From positions 587,459-651,458 of the forward strand of contig NW_012236517.1 in the NCBI RefSeq assembly GCF_000787575.1: a stretch of DNA of 64,000 bases, written 5' to 3'. Every line of letters starts with the position of its first letter. Position 1 is the first letter of the stretch. The stretch comes from Acytostelium subglobosum LB1 (lineage: Eukaryota; Evosea; Eumycetozoa; Acytosteliales; Acytosteliaceae). The notes under the pieces are model-generated. The model did not search any database and was not told the origin of the DNA. It saw nothing but the letters and a program-made list of their open reading frames with translations. Positions 34,814 to 45,361 of the stretch are shown piece by piece. A program made the position numbers and the translations under genes.

Positions 34814-36937
34814 ATTATTGATAATTGATATTTGATTGATTGATTGTTTTGTAATTGAATGAGTTAGATATATGATTTAGATATATATATATATTTATGA
34901 TGATGATGGATGTAGGACAATGATGATGTAGTATGGGCGATAATAGATGGATTGATGGATGAATGGATGGATGGACAAATGGAAGTGGTGTCCGTGGTTT
35001 GCTGCTCAGTCCATGACTTTTAAAGGAGAGGATGTGGGTGCACACTACACGAGATAACTTATTCAAATGAACGACAAGTCGAGAGGCCTGAGCCGTGATG
35101 ATGCCACACCACCTACTTCTTCTCTGATATCTGAATAATCAACAACCACCACGCTTTGACCAGGAAACACTACGACGAGTCAAGTCATAGGTCAGTAAAG
35201 TCGGAAGCACTCGCACACTTTCAATGAGGACCAACACAACCTACGCTACACCTTTGCCTCGGGCAGCCCCCCCCCTCATTGTCTCAAAGGGCAAGAGTTC
35301 TTTGAATGGATAGCCTAAGGACAGATTTAGTGTGATTGATAGATTGCTTAATCTCCACATACGTCTACTATTTTTAGTGAACAACTTTGGAAAGACCCAT
35401 TCGTTACGTTAATGGTACTACCCCACCACCAACCTCCCCATTCCATTATCGTACTTTTGTCCTGCAAGATAGTTATCATGAATAGGTTTGCAAAGTGGCT
35501 GGCGTGGCATTGGCATCAAAAAGTAATGTGGATGAATGAATGAATCAAAATCACATACACACTTTCACTTTTATCGACAACAACACAAACAACAACGACA
35601 AGAGAGCAAACAAAGGTTCACGTGAAGATGGAACCCATCGTACGCACTTGTTTGATGAGGGTGGTGTTCGATATATGACGACTTGTTAGATCTAACAAGT
35701 AACGACGAGGACTTCGAACGATGACTATGTATCAAAGGTATGTAACTCCTGATGATAAAGGTAGTAATCGATCGAATTGTGTTGTGTGTGTGTGTGTGTG
35801 GTTGTGGTTGAAAGACAGACATGACCTTAACACGACAAATTCGTACAAGTTAACATAAAAGATAGAATGCGGGGCCTACTCCTACACATAGTTGACAAGG
35901 GTTGTTGTAAATTGGCAGACCAATGTGTCGACTGTTTACTCTTTTTGTTATTGTTGTTGGTGTTGGATGACTGTTGTTGTTGTTGATATGTTGTTGTTTG
36001 TGGTCGATCAAACAGATCTCTAAAAGAGGATTACCTTGCCTTGATCTTCTTCTTCATTGTTGAGGTCTTGTCTGACATCCATCCATCTATCCATCCATCA
36101 ATCCATCAATCCATCACTCCTTCAAACCATTCTCAACTACTCATTCATGATATTGTGTGTACAAATAATAATAATAATACTACAATGTTAACTTGGATAC
36201 AAGGGACGGACCTTGGCATGCATTGTTTATCGGCCATTATGATCACTCATCACTCCTCCGAAGCGGACTTCCCGACGCCATTGACAATCAATCAATCAAT
36301 CACATACATCAGTGGAGGATGATGGGTGTGGAAATGGGTCATTGAAAATAGATATTATTGATTTCGCTTAATAATCATATGGATGGTCACCAAATAGACT
36401 TGTATTCATGTCATGGCTCATGAGTTGATCACTCATTGGTGTGATGATCTGATCATAAAAAAAACAAAACAAAAAACAAACATGAGCGTTTAGAAAAAGC
36501 ACTTGATTTTTTAATTTTTGCCATTTTTTGATATTTTCAAGAGCTGTGAGTGAGTGAGGTGGGTTGGTTGAAGGAAGACAAACTGCCATGTTGTTGGAGC
36601 TACAGCACCTCACTCTCCCCTCTCTCTCACGCACTCACTACCATACCACATACAATCAATCACTGCACAAACATCACTGACCCTGAGCCAATCATTGCAA
36701 TTGAGTCTATCTATCTATCTCTCTAACAAAACTAAACTAAACTAATCTTGTTTGCTTGCTTGTATATATATTATTATTATTATTGCTATTATAATACCTT
36801 AATCACTCTCTTAATCAATCATATTACCAAACAAACAGTAAAGATTGTGTGTAAGAAAGTAGACATAAAGTTAGGAATTCAACAACATACGTCATTTGAT
36901 ATATCAAGAAGACATACAAACTTAGAAGAATAAGAGA
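34814..36937. other. Long gene-free region
   Basis: 2.1 kb without a convincing gene. It includes TATATATA and GATGGATG repeats at 34880-34980, a GTGTGTGT run at 35780-35802, TGTTGTTG runs near 35950-36000 and CCATCCATCAATCCATC repeats at 36078-36115. No RNA gene is recognised. Confidence 0.4.
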
Positions 36938-38650
36938 ATGAGCGATCCATCATTATTGGTCTCTGTTGCCAAACTTGCACCATCCGACCGCGAGGGTTGG
37001 CTGACAAAGCAAGGTGGTGCCATCAAGACATGGAAGAAACGTTGGTTCGTCCTAAAGGGCAAGAAGCTGTACTATTTCAAGAGCAAGACTGTAAGTCATT
37101 CATTCATTCATTCATTCAATCAATCAATCAATGATCGCAAATACATGTCTCTAACACATTATAACTTGCGGACGACGATGATGACGATGACTACTCAACG
37201 CGATATTCAAACAAACAGGACGATGAAGCTACAGGATTGATCGAGTTTGAACCAGATTCATACGTTAAGGAGGATAGGGATAAGGAGAAGAAGAAGAGAT
37301 TCATGTTCTCATTGGGCACATCGAGAAGAGTGTTCTATATCTTTGCAGAGTCTGAGACGGACATGAAACAGTGGATCGAGTCGATCAAGCGCAACATGGA
37401 GGGTGGTTCTGCCGCCTCCACCAGTCCATCGGTGCCCAAGGTGCCCGCCTCAACCATCGAGTCGCCACCAAAGACAAACGGCACACAGGAGAAGGCACTC
37501 AACGCATCTTCGCCACGTGCAAAGATTGCCAATGCCAAGTCCACAATCTCATTCCTTAGAGACGTAAGTGTTTGTAGTTGATAGGACATGATCGTCGTCG
37601 GGTTGATCACTCACTCACTCAATCAATCAATCAATCACATTGAATCAATCAATCATTGGATCGATCAATCAAACATTTGGAATCAATCAATCAAACAGGA
37701 CGATTCAAAGGTGCTGGAGTTCTGGCAGATTTGGTCAGAGTCGACACCACCCCAGAGCGACCTGCAGAGCGGAACAACGATTGAGTTCCACGTCGCCACC
37801 TCTATCGACATGCAGAAGCTGACATGGAGAACAGCCGGTCCACAGAACATATTTATTCAAAAGATGGTCGACTTCTTCTGGAACGTCGGCGCACCAGAGA
37901 CCGAGATCGATCGTCTGAACGACGTGGGCGCACTGATCAACCCACTCAAGATTGGATCGTGGATCGACATGTCCGACAAGGGCGGCATGGACGGTGGTTG
38001 GTACTTCCCCGTCGACATCCCAGTTAAGCTTGCCATCGAGGCTTCCGACGCTGGTGAGCCCACCAAGAAGTTTGGAGAGTGGGCCGAGGCCAACGAGGTG
38101 ACAAACTGCTACAGTGTTGGCAGAGACATGGGTGCTGCACCACCCAGACAGACCGAGGTTCGCTTCAAGCTGCCCGGTGCCGAGTTCACCAGCCAGCTGA
38201 ACCTGGCTATTGACGCGTTCAAGAGTTTCAACTTCCCCGCCCTGCCACCCGCTGCCGTGGACATTCTGCGCTCCAACTCGACCGACCTCACAGGCCTATG
38301 CATGAGCGTCATCACCTCTAGCGAGGGCTTTGTCCGTCTCGGACTGCTCGTCCCCAAGCCATCGCGCGAACTGGTCAACCAGCTGTACGAGTATGGTCAG
38401 GCACCAAAGGATAAGCTGGCCAAGTTTGAGAGTCAACTCGGTGGCAATGGCCCAGCATTTGTAGAATATCAGTTCTTGCAAAAGGGATTCGGCTACACTG
38501 TATACAAAGAAGGTATGTTGTTATGTTGTAGTTCATTCATTCATCGATGATGGTCGTCAGTGTGATTTGCTAACATCGCTCGCTCAATCAATCAACCTAG
38601 GATTTGATATTGTATTCCATTATTTCGTTGGAGAGGATCATTCAGAATAG
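36938..38650 (+). CDS. PH-domain protein with uncharacterised C-terminal domain
   Basis: Four exons (36938-37090, 37219-37563, 37699-38512, 38601-38650) encode 453 aa. Residues about 17-125 form a pleckstrin homology domain: [20 protein letters not shown], then [13 protein letters not shown], and the closing helix [13 protein letters not shown] Ser/Pro-rich linker of about 45 residues follows. The remaining 280 residues are compact and look folded ([35 protein letters not shown], and an [14 protein letters not shown] end) but belong to no family I recognise. The PH fold suggests phosphoinositide-dependent membrane recruitment. The last exon is only 50 bases and ends VGEDHSE. Confidence 0.92.
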
Positions 38651-39693
38651 ACGTGACCCTTAATGATGTATTGTTATATTTGTTCCAAGGTCATCAATCA
38701 ACCAATCAATCAACTCAATCAACACAACACAATCAAATCAATCAAATCAAATCACTGTCATACACCGCCCGTCGTAGCGACCGTCCGTCATCGCCTTTGC
38801 CAGCAACCGTAGCTACCAATATCTTGCTGGTATCCTTAGCAAAAGCCCCCTTCCCTTTTGAGGTCCTCATAACCTAGTCAACTCTACCTACCTTCCCAAA
38901 CACCCAAATGCAAGCATGTTAATCACTTAATAAACTCGATTAATCCCTCCATCATTCCGAGTGCATCGTGATTCACTCCACTCCGTTCATTCATTCATTC
39001 ATTCATTCATTGATTGGCCAATACATTAATAATATTATATCTTCGTCACTCGCACACGATAGTATCAAGGGCGGTAGTCAGTCAACAAAATAGTCAGTCA
39101 AATCAATCATGTAAAGTACAAGTTCCTAATATCTCTGGATATGAGTAATCAATCAAGTATCTCTCTCAGTGCGCCGGGAGTTGACTGTTGCGACCCTTGG
39201 AGAGGTATTTAAGTTACATCAATGCAGGTACTACCATGCCATTGTCCATTATATCCATGATGTCATGTTTGGGAGGTGCTCACCTCAATTGTGTTGATGA
39301 TTGCTAAATCATGATATTTGGTCTGATGGGTAGAGCTTGAATGAACCTCGTCAAACAGGCCCCCAATACAGTGGATGATATTTTTGATTCTAGGCCGGCT
39401 CTTTGATGAGAATTGATCACAACCCCCCATTGAGAGGGCATGATGTTGCATTGCAGCATGGTGGACCTTTCCCCCCACCATTCCGGTTCCTATTATGGTA
39501 CTAAATGAGTGTGTAGTTGGCGCACTACTCATTCCTGTGTCTCTCCCCTTTGATTAATCAATAATAATACCCTCCAAACTACATTTTCTGCCTTTCCACC
39601 ACCTATCATTCATCCATTACTTTAAAGTCCACTCATTCAACCAATCAATCATTCAATCAATCACACATATACACATATATAATACATTTAAAA
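38651..39693. other. Intergenic region, PH gene / countin-like gene
   Basis: 1.04 kb with TCAATCAA and TTCATTCA tracts at 38697-38755 and 38985-39010. No gene seen. A conventional A-rich leader precedes the countin-like start. Confidence 0.45.
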
Positions 39694-40497
39694 ATGTTCA
39701 AGCTATTCTGTGCCGTACTTGTACTCTCGATGGTTGCCACATCGTTTGGCCTCAACGTCGTTCCAACCACCACTGTCATTGATGTCCCAACCAAGGTCAC
39801 CATGGACATGTGTCCAACCTGTGTCGACTTCATGGGCGACTCCCTGGATCTCCTTATTAACATCATCCTCAGTATGTTGCCATTGAGTTTGATTGAATGA
39901 TCAAATCAATCCCGTAAATATAATACTAACATATTATTATTATAATCTCACATAGACACATATATCCTCGGTACCTGTGGAGACCTCTGTGGAAAGCTTC
40001 CAAAGGAGGACGAGAAGATTACCTGTGACCTGCTGTGTGGCTACGTCGGAATTGATGTGTTCATCAGAATTATCACTGATGAGGACCCCGACCCAGTGTA
40101 CATGTGTGAGGAGATGAAGGTCTGCCCAATCCGTGACGGTGGCAATGCTACCATCAGCAGCTTGGTCGTGGACCCAGTCAACGGCACCATCGGCACCGAC
40201 TTCAACATCCTGTGCACCTTTGAGGTGACCAGCCAGCTCGGCACCGGCCAGCTGATGATCAACGTTATCGACCCAACCGGATTTGGATTCGGTGGTGGCG
40301 ACCTCTTGGTCGGCACTCAGCCAGGCACCTACAACGCCAAGTTCTCCTTCAGAGCCGAGCCTTCCGAGCAGGAGCCATTCTACCCAGGCGAGTACATCGT
40401 CCAGGCTGCCGTCTGTGAGGGTTCATGTGGCTCTCCACACCCACACAGCAGAATCTACGATCTGTTGAACACCACCTTTACCCTTACCGGTTTCTAA
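39694..40497 (+). CDS. Countin-like secreted saposin-B protein
   Basis: Exons 39694-39871 and 39956-40497 encode 239 aa. A signal peptide of about 19 residues ends at T-S-F-G. Residues about 38-110 form a saposin-B domain with the Cys pattern MCPTCVDF, GTCGDLCGKL and TCDLLCGYVG. The C-terminal half is a beta-rich region with more Cys (VCPIRDGG, AVCEGSCGSP). Architecture and motifs resemble countin, part of the counting factor that sets aggregate size in Dictyostelium. The paralogue is not resolved, so a role in group-size sensing is inference. Confidence 0.88.
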
Positions 40498-40605
40498 ACT
40501 AATGGAATATATTAATACCATTTATCTTTAACGATTAATGTTATTGTCATATCCAATATCCTATCCTATCTTACATGTTCCATCTTCTTCCTTTTTTTTA
40601 TATTG

Positions 40606-40668
40606 TCAGGTGACCAGATATGTAAGTCACGTGATCAGATATGTAAGTCACGTGATCAGATGGCTAAT
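40606..40668 (+). repeat. Three 21-bp tandem repeats carrying TCACGTGA
   Basis: Three units of 21 bases begin at 40606, 40627 and 40648. Each starts TCAsGTGAyCAGAT; units two and three contain the perfect palindrome TCACGTGA. They lie in the 317-base gap between the countin-like gene and Prp38, about 150-210 bases before the Prp38 start. Confidence 0.85.
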
Positions 40669-40814
40669 ACTATTCCTTAATAGATAATATAATATACTAA
40701 TGATATATGTTAGTATACTTTGGATATTTCCAGAAACAAAATTGATTGATTGTTTGTCAGTGTTTCCAGAAGTTTGAACTTATTCATCTTTGATCAATAG
40801 TTATAATTTGTTGA

Positions 40815-42449
40815 ATGGATAATTCAGATGCACCAGCATTAGAGGAGGATGATAACGAGAAGGACAACAACACTAGAGATGACAATGATGAAGATAATGT
40901 AGATAATAACAACAATAATGAAGATGACGACATTGACGAGGACGAAGACGAAGATGATGATGAAGACGACGACGATGAAGTCGATGAAGATGGCAAAAAG
41001 AAGAAGAAGAAGAGAAGATTACCACCTTCAGCAATGCTGATACAAAAGGCAAAGGCTATACATGGTGCCAATCCAAGGAATCTAATAGAGAAGATCGTCA
41101 GGATCAAGATACAGTCGCATCCCTACTGGAAGGAGAAGTGCATTGGTCTCAACGGTATGTATAAGAAAGCGATCACGTGACACCGATATCTGATCACGTG
41201 ACCTGATCACGTGACATATCTTCAATCACGTGATATCTTACTAACACAACAACATCATATAGAGGAGACATTGGTCGACAGGGCAATGGCATTGAACTCA
41301 TTTGGTGGCACGTATGGAGGAAGTAAACAACCGACCAACTTCTTGTGTCTTATACTTAAGATGCTTCAGATACAACCTGATATGGATATCATTGCAGAGT
41401 TCATTACGAATGAGGACTTCAAGTACGTCACGGTGTTGGGCGCATTCTATTTGCGTCTGATAGGCAAGCCACTAGAGATATACAAGTATCTCGAACCATT
41501 GTACAATGATTACAGGTCGGTGCGAATGAAGCTGGATGTTGGCTACAGGAAGTTGACGATCGATCAGTTTGTCGAAGAGCTGCTCACTACAAACTACGCT
41601 TGCGACATTGCACTGCCTCATCTGCCACATCGCCAGCTGCTCGAGCAGCAACATGCGCTGCCGAAGCGTGTGTCGGCGTTGGTAGATTTGGGCATCGTCG
41701 ACATGGATCAACTAAAGTTGGATGTTGAGTCTGAGCTCGATGAACAAGATCGTGCTTCCAAGCCAAGTGCAGTGGTGCCCAAGAAGACGTCATCCAAAGA
41801 AGTCGACATCACAATGAAAGACAGCAAGCCTGCGGGCTCAATTGAGGAGCGCGAGCCTGGCGAGATGGACAGAGACGTCCGATCCAACGACCACCGAGGT
41901 CGTGATCGAGACCAGCATGAGAGAGGACATCACGATAGGGATCATCGCGATCGTGATCATCGCGACCGAGATGACAGATACAGGAGCAGAGACTATCGTG
42001 ATGACAGAGACTACAGAGATAGAGATAGATACAGGGATAGAGACTACCGTGATGATAGAGACAGAGACAGAGGAAGAGATAGAGACAGAGATAGATATGA
42101 TGATAGAGACCGCAGAGATAGAGATAGAGATAGTAGGGATAATAGAGATAATAGAGATAATAGGGATAGATATGATGATAGGGACCACAAGGACAGAGAT
42201 GGAAATAGAGATAATAGAGATAGTAGAGATGGAGATAGAGATAGCAGGAAGAGAGATAGGAGTCCAGTACTTGGAGAGGAGAAGATTAAGAAGAAGAAGG
42301 ATGTTTCAAAGTATGAGAAGGGATCATCATCAACAGGTTCATCTGCTTCAACAAAGTCCAATGGAGCAGAGAAGAAGGATGAACAAACAGAGATAGAGGA
42401 AATGAATGCACTCAGAGCTAAACTAGGACTGAAGCCATTAAAGTCATAG
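40815..42449 (+). CDS. prp38: Pre-mRNA-splicing factor Prp38 (PRPF38A type)
   Basis: Component of the U4/U6.U5 tri-snRNP needed for spliceosome activation. Exons 40815-41154 and 41263-42449 encode 508 aa. Residues 1-70 are an Asp/Glu-rich head ending in KKKKKKRR. The PRP38 domain (about 75-250) has AKAIHGANPRNLIEKIV, YGGSKQPTNFLCLILKMLQ, NEDFKYVTVLGAFYLRL and KYLEPLYNDYR, all typical. The tail is a long Arg/Asp repeat (DRDYRD and DRDRDR units) from a GATAGAGA-type microsatellite, then Lys-rich sequence ending LRAKLGLKPL. The human tail is Arg/Ser-rich; here Asp largely takes the place of Ser. Confidence 0.95.
41173..41233. promoter_or_regulatory. Four TCACGTGA palindromes in the Prp38 intron
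   Basis: Perfect TCACGTGA copies lie at 41173-41180, 41194-41201, 41207-41214 and 41226-41233 within the 108-base intron; three of the four are preceded by GA. Together with the upstream 21-bp repeats they form a six-copy cluster of the CACGTG E-box core. Binding by a bHLH-type factor is inference. Confidence 0.7.
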
Positions 42450-43502
42450 ATAGACTGATTCCTTCAATCAATCAATCAACCAGTCTGGCTGTCTCCATAT
42501 TTATGAATATCATCTTGAAAGATTGCTTAAGTGTCCGATCGGACATGATTTCCGGTGATTCCTAATCAATCAATCAATCAATCAATTAATTAATCAATCA
42601 ATCGATCAATCAAACTCAACACCACTGATTCAATTTCGCTTCGGATATCAATTAAGTTGTGGAGCTGGAATTGGAACACCAATAGAGCGATCACTAGCCA
42701 TCGGACAACTCACACACTCTAGCAAATCAATCATACCGACCATTCTACATTCAATTTCCGAAGATGGATAAACGACCGAGTAGTTGTTATTATGTGTGTG
42801 AGTGTTGATGAGTGTGTGTGTGTTGGTCGGAGTGACAGACATACACCCATTATATATCTTGATCACTCGATATACCATCAAAGAGGACGTCATGGCAGTG
42901 TCATTAATAATTCCCACTTTACAATAAACCTTGTGTTTGTGAGTGTATATGTATGCAAGTGTTGGATTGATTCAAAGGAAATAATGACAAAGTGTGGAAC
43001 AAAATTGGAATAATAATAAATTAAACAAACACCTCTTCTATCTATATTATCACTCTCTCTCTTTGTCTCGTCACCTGATTGATTGAGTGGATCAAACCCT
43101 GGGGTGTGTGTTCTGTTGATGTGTGTGTGATAGTGGTAAGGGTGAGAGAGTGAAGGAAGAAACATAGTTAGTGTTGTGTGTCTCACTCACACTCCTTCAT
43201 TCATTCATTCACACTCATTCACACTCTCTCATTCACCAACGTCACATCACAACACATCAATCAAACATTCAGTCAATCAGTCAATCAATCAATCACCAGT
43301 CTATCACTCTATATTATCTATTTAGTCTATCTCTCTTTTGTTATTATAATAATAACAACAACAATATATTACTACTACTACACCTCACTCAGAGATAAAG
43401 GTACAGCTACAGTCTTGGAAACATACTCATTCATTCATTCATTCATCATCCATTCGTTCAATCAATCAAAGTTAACTACTACTATATTTAACAACGTCAA
43501 CA
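42450..43502. other. Intergenic region, Prp38 / UBX gene
   Basis: 1.05 kb with dense TCAATCAATC tracts at 42464-42480 and 42567-42610, a 14-base perfect palindrome TGTCCGATCGGACA at 42532-42545, and CACTCATTC repeats near 43190-43240. No gene is supported. Confidence 0.45.
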
Positions 43503-44918
43503 ATGAATAACCCGTTGAGGATGAGCGGAGGAAGCACGAGCTCCAGAGGCAGCACTGGATCGGGAGGAAGCGTGAGAAGACAGAATTCAAACATTGGCGA
43601 CGCCAGTGTGTTCACGACAAGAACGGCCAATGCAAATGGTTATACACAGACCACGACAAGGGTGTTGCCAAACGGAGAAGAGACATCCTATTCATCGACC
43701 TACACATACCAGACGGGAATCGCACCACAGACCACGACGATGCTCAATCAAAGTCATCTAATGTCAACACAGCGTCCACAGCAAGAGAGTGGATTCAACA
43801 GCGAGGCATGGCGCCATCCCGCCTTCAACGAGAACTTCACATCGCCAACGCAGCAGCTGGTCAGTCGCAATGGCCAGCGTCGCAGATATAACCCCGGAGA
43901 CTTTGACGACTTGACCGAGGCCGAGCTTCAAGAGTATGACTCGGACGACGAGGACGAGTACGATGACGATGACGATGACCAAGACGTCGAGTATGAGGAC
44001 CCAATCAAATATGACTTTAGCAAGCTCAACTTTGATGAGATTGAGAAGCAACAGATTAGAGAGGCCATCAGACTGTCTGCTGGAGAAGACGTCGACCCTG
44101 GCCTCTACATGATGGACGAGGAGGCACAACTACAGCGCGCCATCAACGAATCGATGAGGATCAGCAGACTACAACAACATCAGCAACATCAACAGCAGGT
44201 CAAGTCGATCAGGCGACAACCAGGCCAGCCCAGTCCGACCGGCGCCAAGCCGTTGGCCAAGAAGAGAGTAAACGTGCGACAGGACCTGAATGAGTACTTT
44301 GACGACGAGGCACCTGAACAACGTGCGGGCGACGTCGATGACTCGTTCGAGCTGTATGATAACCCTGAACTACGTGGCTACTTGTCCAGAAACGAGCAGA
44401 CCCGCGTCCAAAACGAGCAACTACGCATGCAGAGACAGCGTGCGATCGACGACTCTAGACGCATTCGTGAGGAGCAGGATAGAGAGGTGCGTGAGTCCTT
44501 GCGTAAGGATCAGCAGCGACAGGAGCAGGAGGAGCTGGAGATGGCCATGCGCATGTCACTCGAGTCCAACCTTCAGCAGATGATGGCCCAACGCAAGGCC
44601 AGACTGCCAAAGGACCCCGCCATTATGAGTGTGGAGGAGCTGCGTGGCAAACAGGTATGTGAGATATCGGTGTGTCTCCCACCTGATGGCAAGAGAATCA
44701 CGAGGAAGTTCTTTGCCACGACGCCACTGCAGGTGGTGCGCGACTGGGTCGACGTCGTTGTCTTTGATGAGAAACAGGAGACCAAGACGACAAGGCCACT
44801 ACAAGACAACTATCAAATGGTGACTACCTTCCCCAAGGAGGTGCTCTCCGACACATCCAAGACATTGATGGAGTTGAATCTGTATCCAAGGTCAATTATC
44901 AATCTAAGCAATCCATAA
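43503..44918 (+). CDS. UIM- and UBX-domain protein (Cdc48/p97 adaptor type)
   Basis: A single exon encodes 471 aa. The N-terminal 150 residues are Ser/Thr/Gly-rich, then an Asp/Glu run. Three ubiquitin-interacting-motif-like helices follow: QQIREAIRLSAGED, AQLQRAINESMRISR and EELEMAMRMSLESN, with a Gln/Arg-rich coil between the last two. The C-terminal 85 residues form a UBX domain: VCEISVCLPPDGKRITRKF, VVRDWVDVV, and an end with L-Y-P-R-S-I-I-N-L. UBX domains dock on Cdc48/p97, so this is probably an adaptor that brings ubiquitylated clients to the segregase. Exact orthology is not resolved. Confidence 0.9.
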   Translation: MNNPLRMSGGSTSSRGSTGSGGSVRRQNSNIGDASVFTTRTANANGYTQTTTRVLPNGEETSYSSTYTYQTGIAPQTTTMLNQSHLMSTQRPQQESGFNSEAWRHPAFNENFTSPTQQLVSRNGQRRRYNPGDFDDLTEAELQEYDSDDEDEYDDDDDDQDVEYEDPIKYDFSKLNFDEIEKQQIREAIRLSAGEDVDPGLYMMDEEAQLQRAINESMRISRLQQHQQHQQQVKSIRRQPGQPSPTGAKPLAKKRVNVRQDLNEYFDDEAPEQRAGDVDDSFELYDNPELRGYLSRNEQTRVQNEQLRMQRQRAIDDSRRIREEQDREVRESLRKDQQRQEQEELEMAMRMSLESNLQQMMAQRKARLPKDPAIMSVEELRGKQVCEISVCLPPDGKRITRKFFATTPLQVVRDWVDVVVFDEKQETKTTRPLQDNYQMVTTFPKEVLSDTSKTLMELNLYPRSIINLSNP

Positions 44919-45361
44919 TCACTGGCTGGCTGGCTGGATGGCTTGCTGGCGACCTGTATATTTCCCGTCATACATACTCCTACCCTCCCCAATCAATCAC
45001 TCTACCCTTTTTGGTCGACTACAATTGACACATGATACAGCCGATGTATCATTTCAATCATTCAATGTCGACACTCTCCATCTTCCCCACCTCCTCATGG
45101 CCTCCAATCCCTCTCTCTCTTTCACATGCCTTATGGATCGAATGTTTGGTTGGCCACACAAAAGGAAGATGTCCTGGTGCATGTCATTGGATAATGCACT
45201 ACGCATTCTGGTCACTTTGGCACCAGGACAAATCATAATCGTTGTTTACATATCCACCCTGCTTACCTCCAATAAATAACGAATGTCCGTCATCCTATCC
45301 ATGGATAGATAGGACACAAATGGTTAGTTTGTAACATGGGCAACAACAGTTGAATGAATGT
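44919..45361. other. Convergent 3' region, UBX gene / F-box-TBC gene
   Basis: 443 bases between stops. An AATAAA lies at 45271-45276, about 350 bases past the UBX stop, so that 3' UTR may be long. No further gene seen. Confidence 0.45.

Noticed and set aside
36078-36115. CRISPR-like or satellite array
   Set aside because: CCATCCATCAATC is a simple tetranucleotide repeat without spacers, as elsewhere in this DNA.
44938-45279. 113-codon open frame downstream of the UBX gene
   Set aside because: No domain, atypical composition and no splice partner; more likely 3' UTR of convergent genes.
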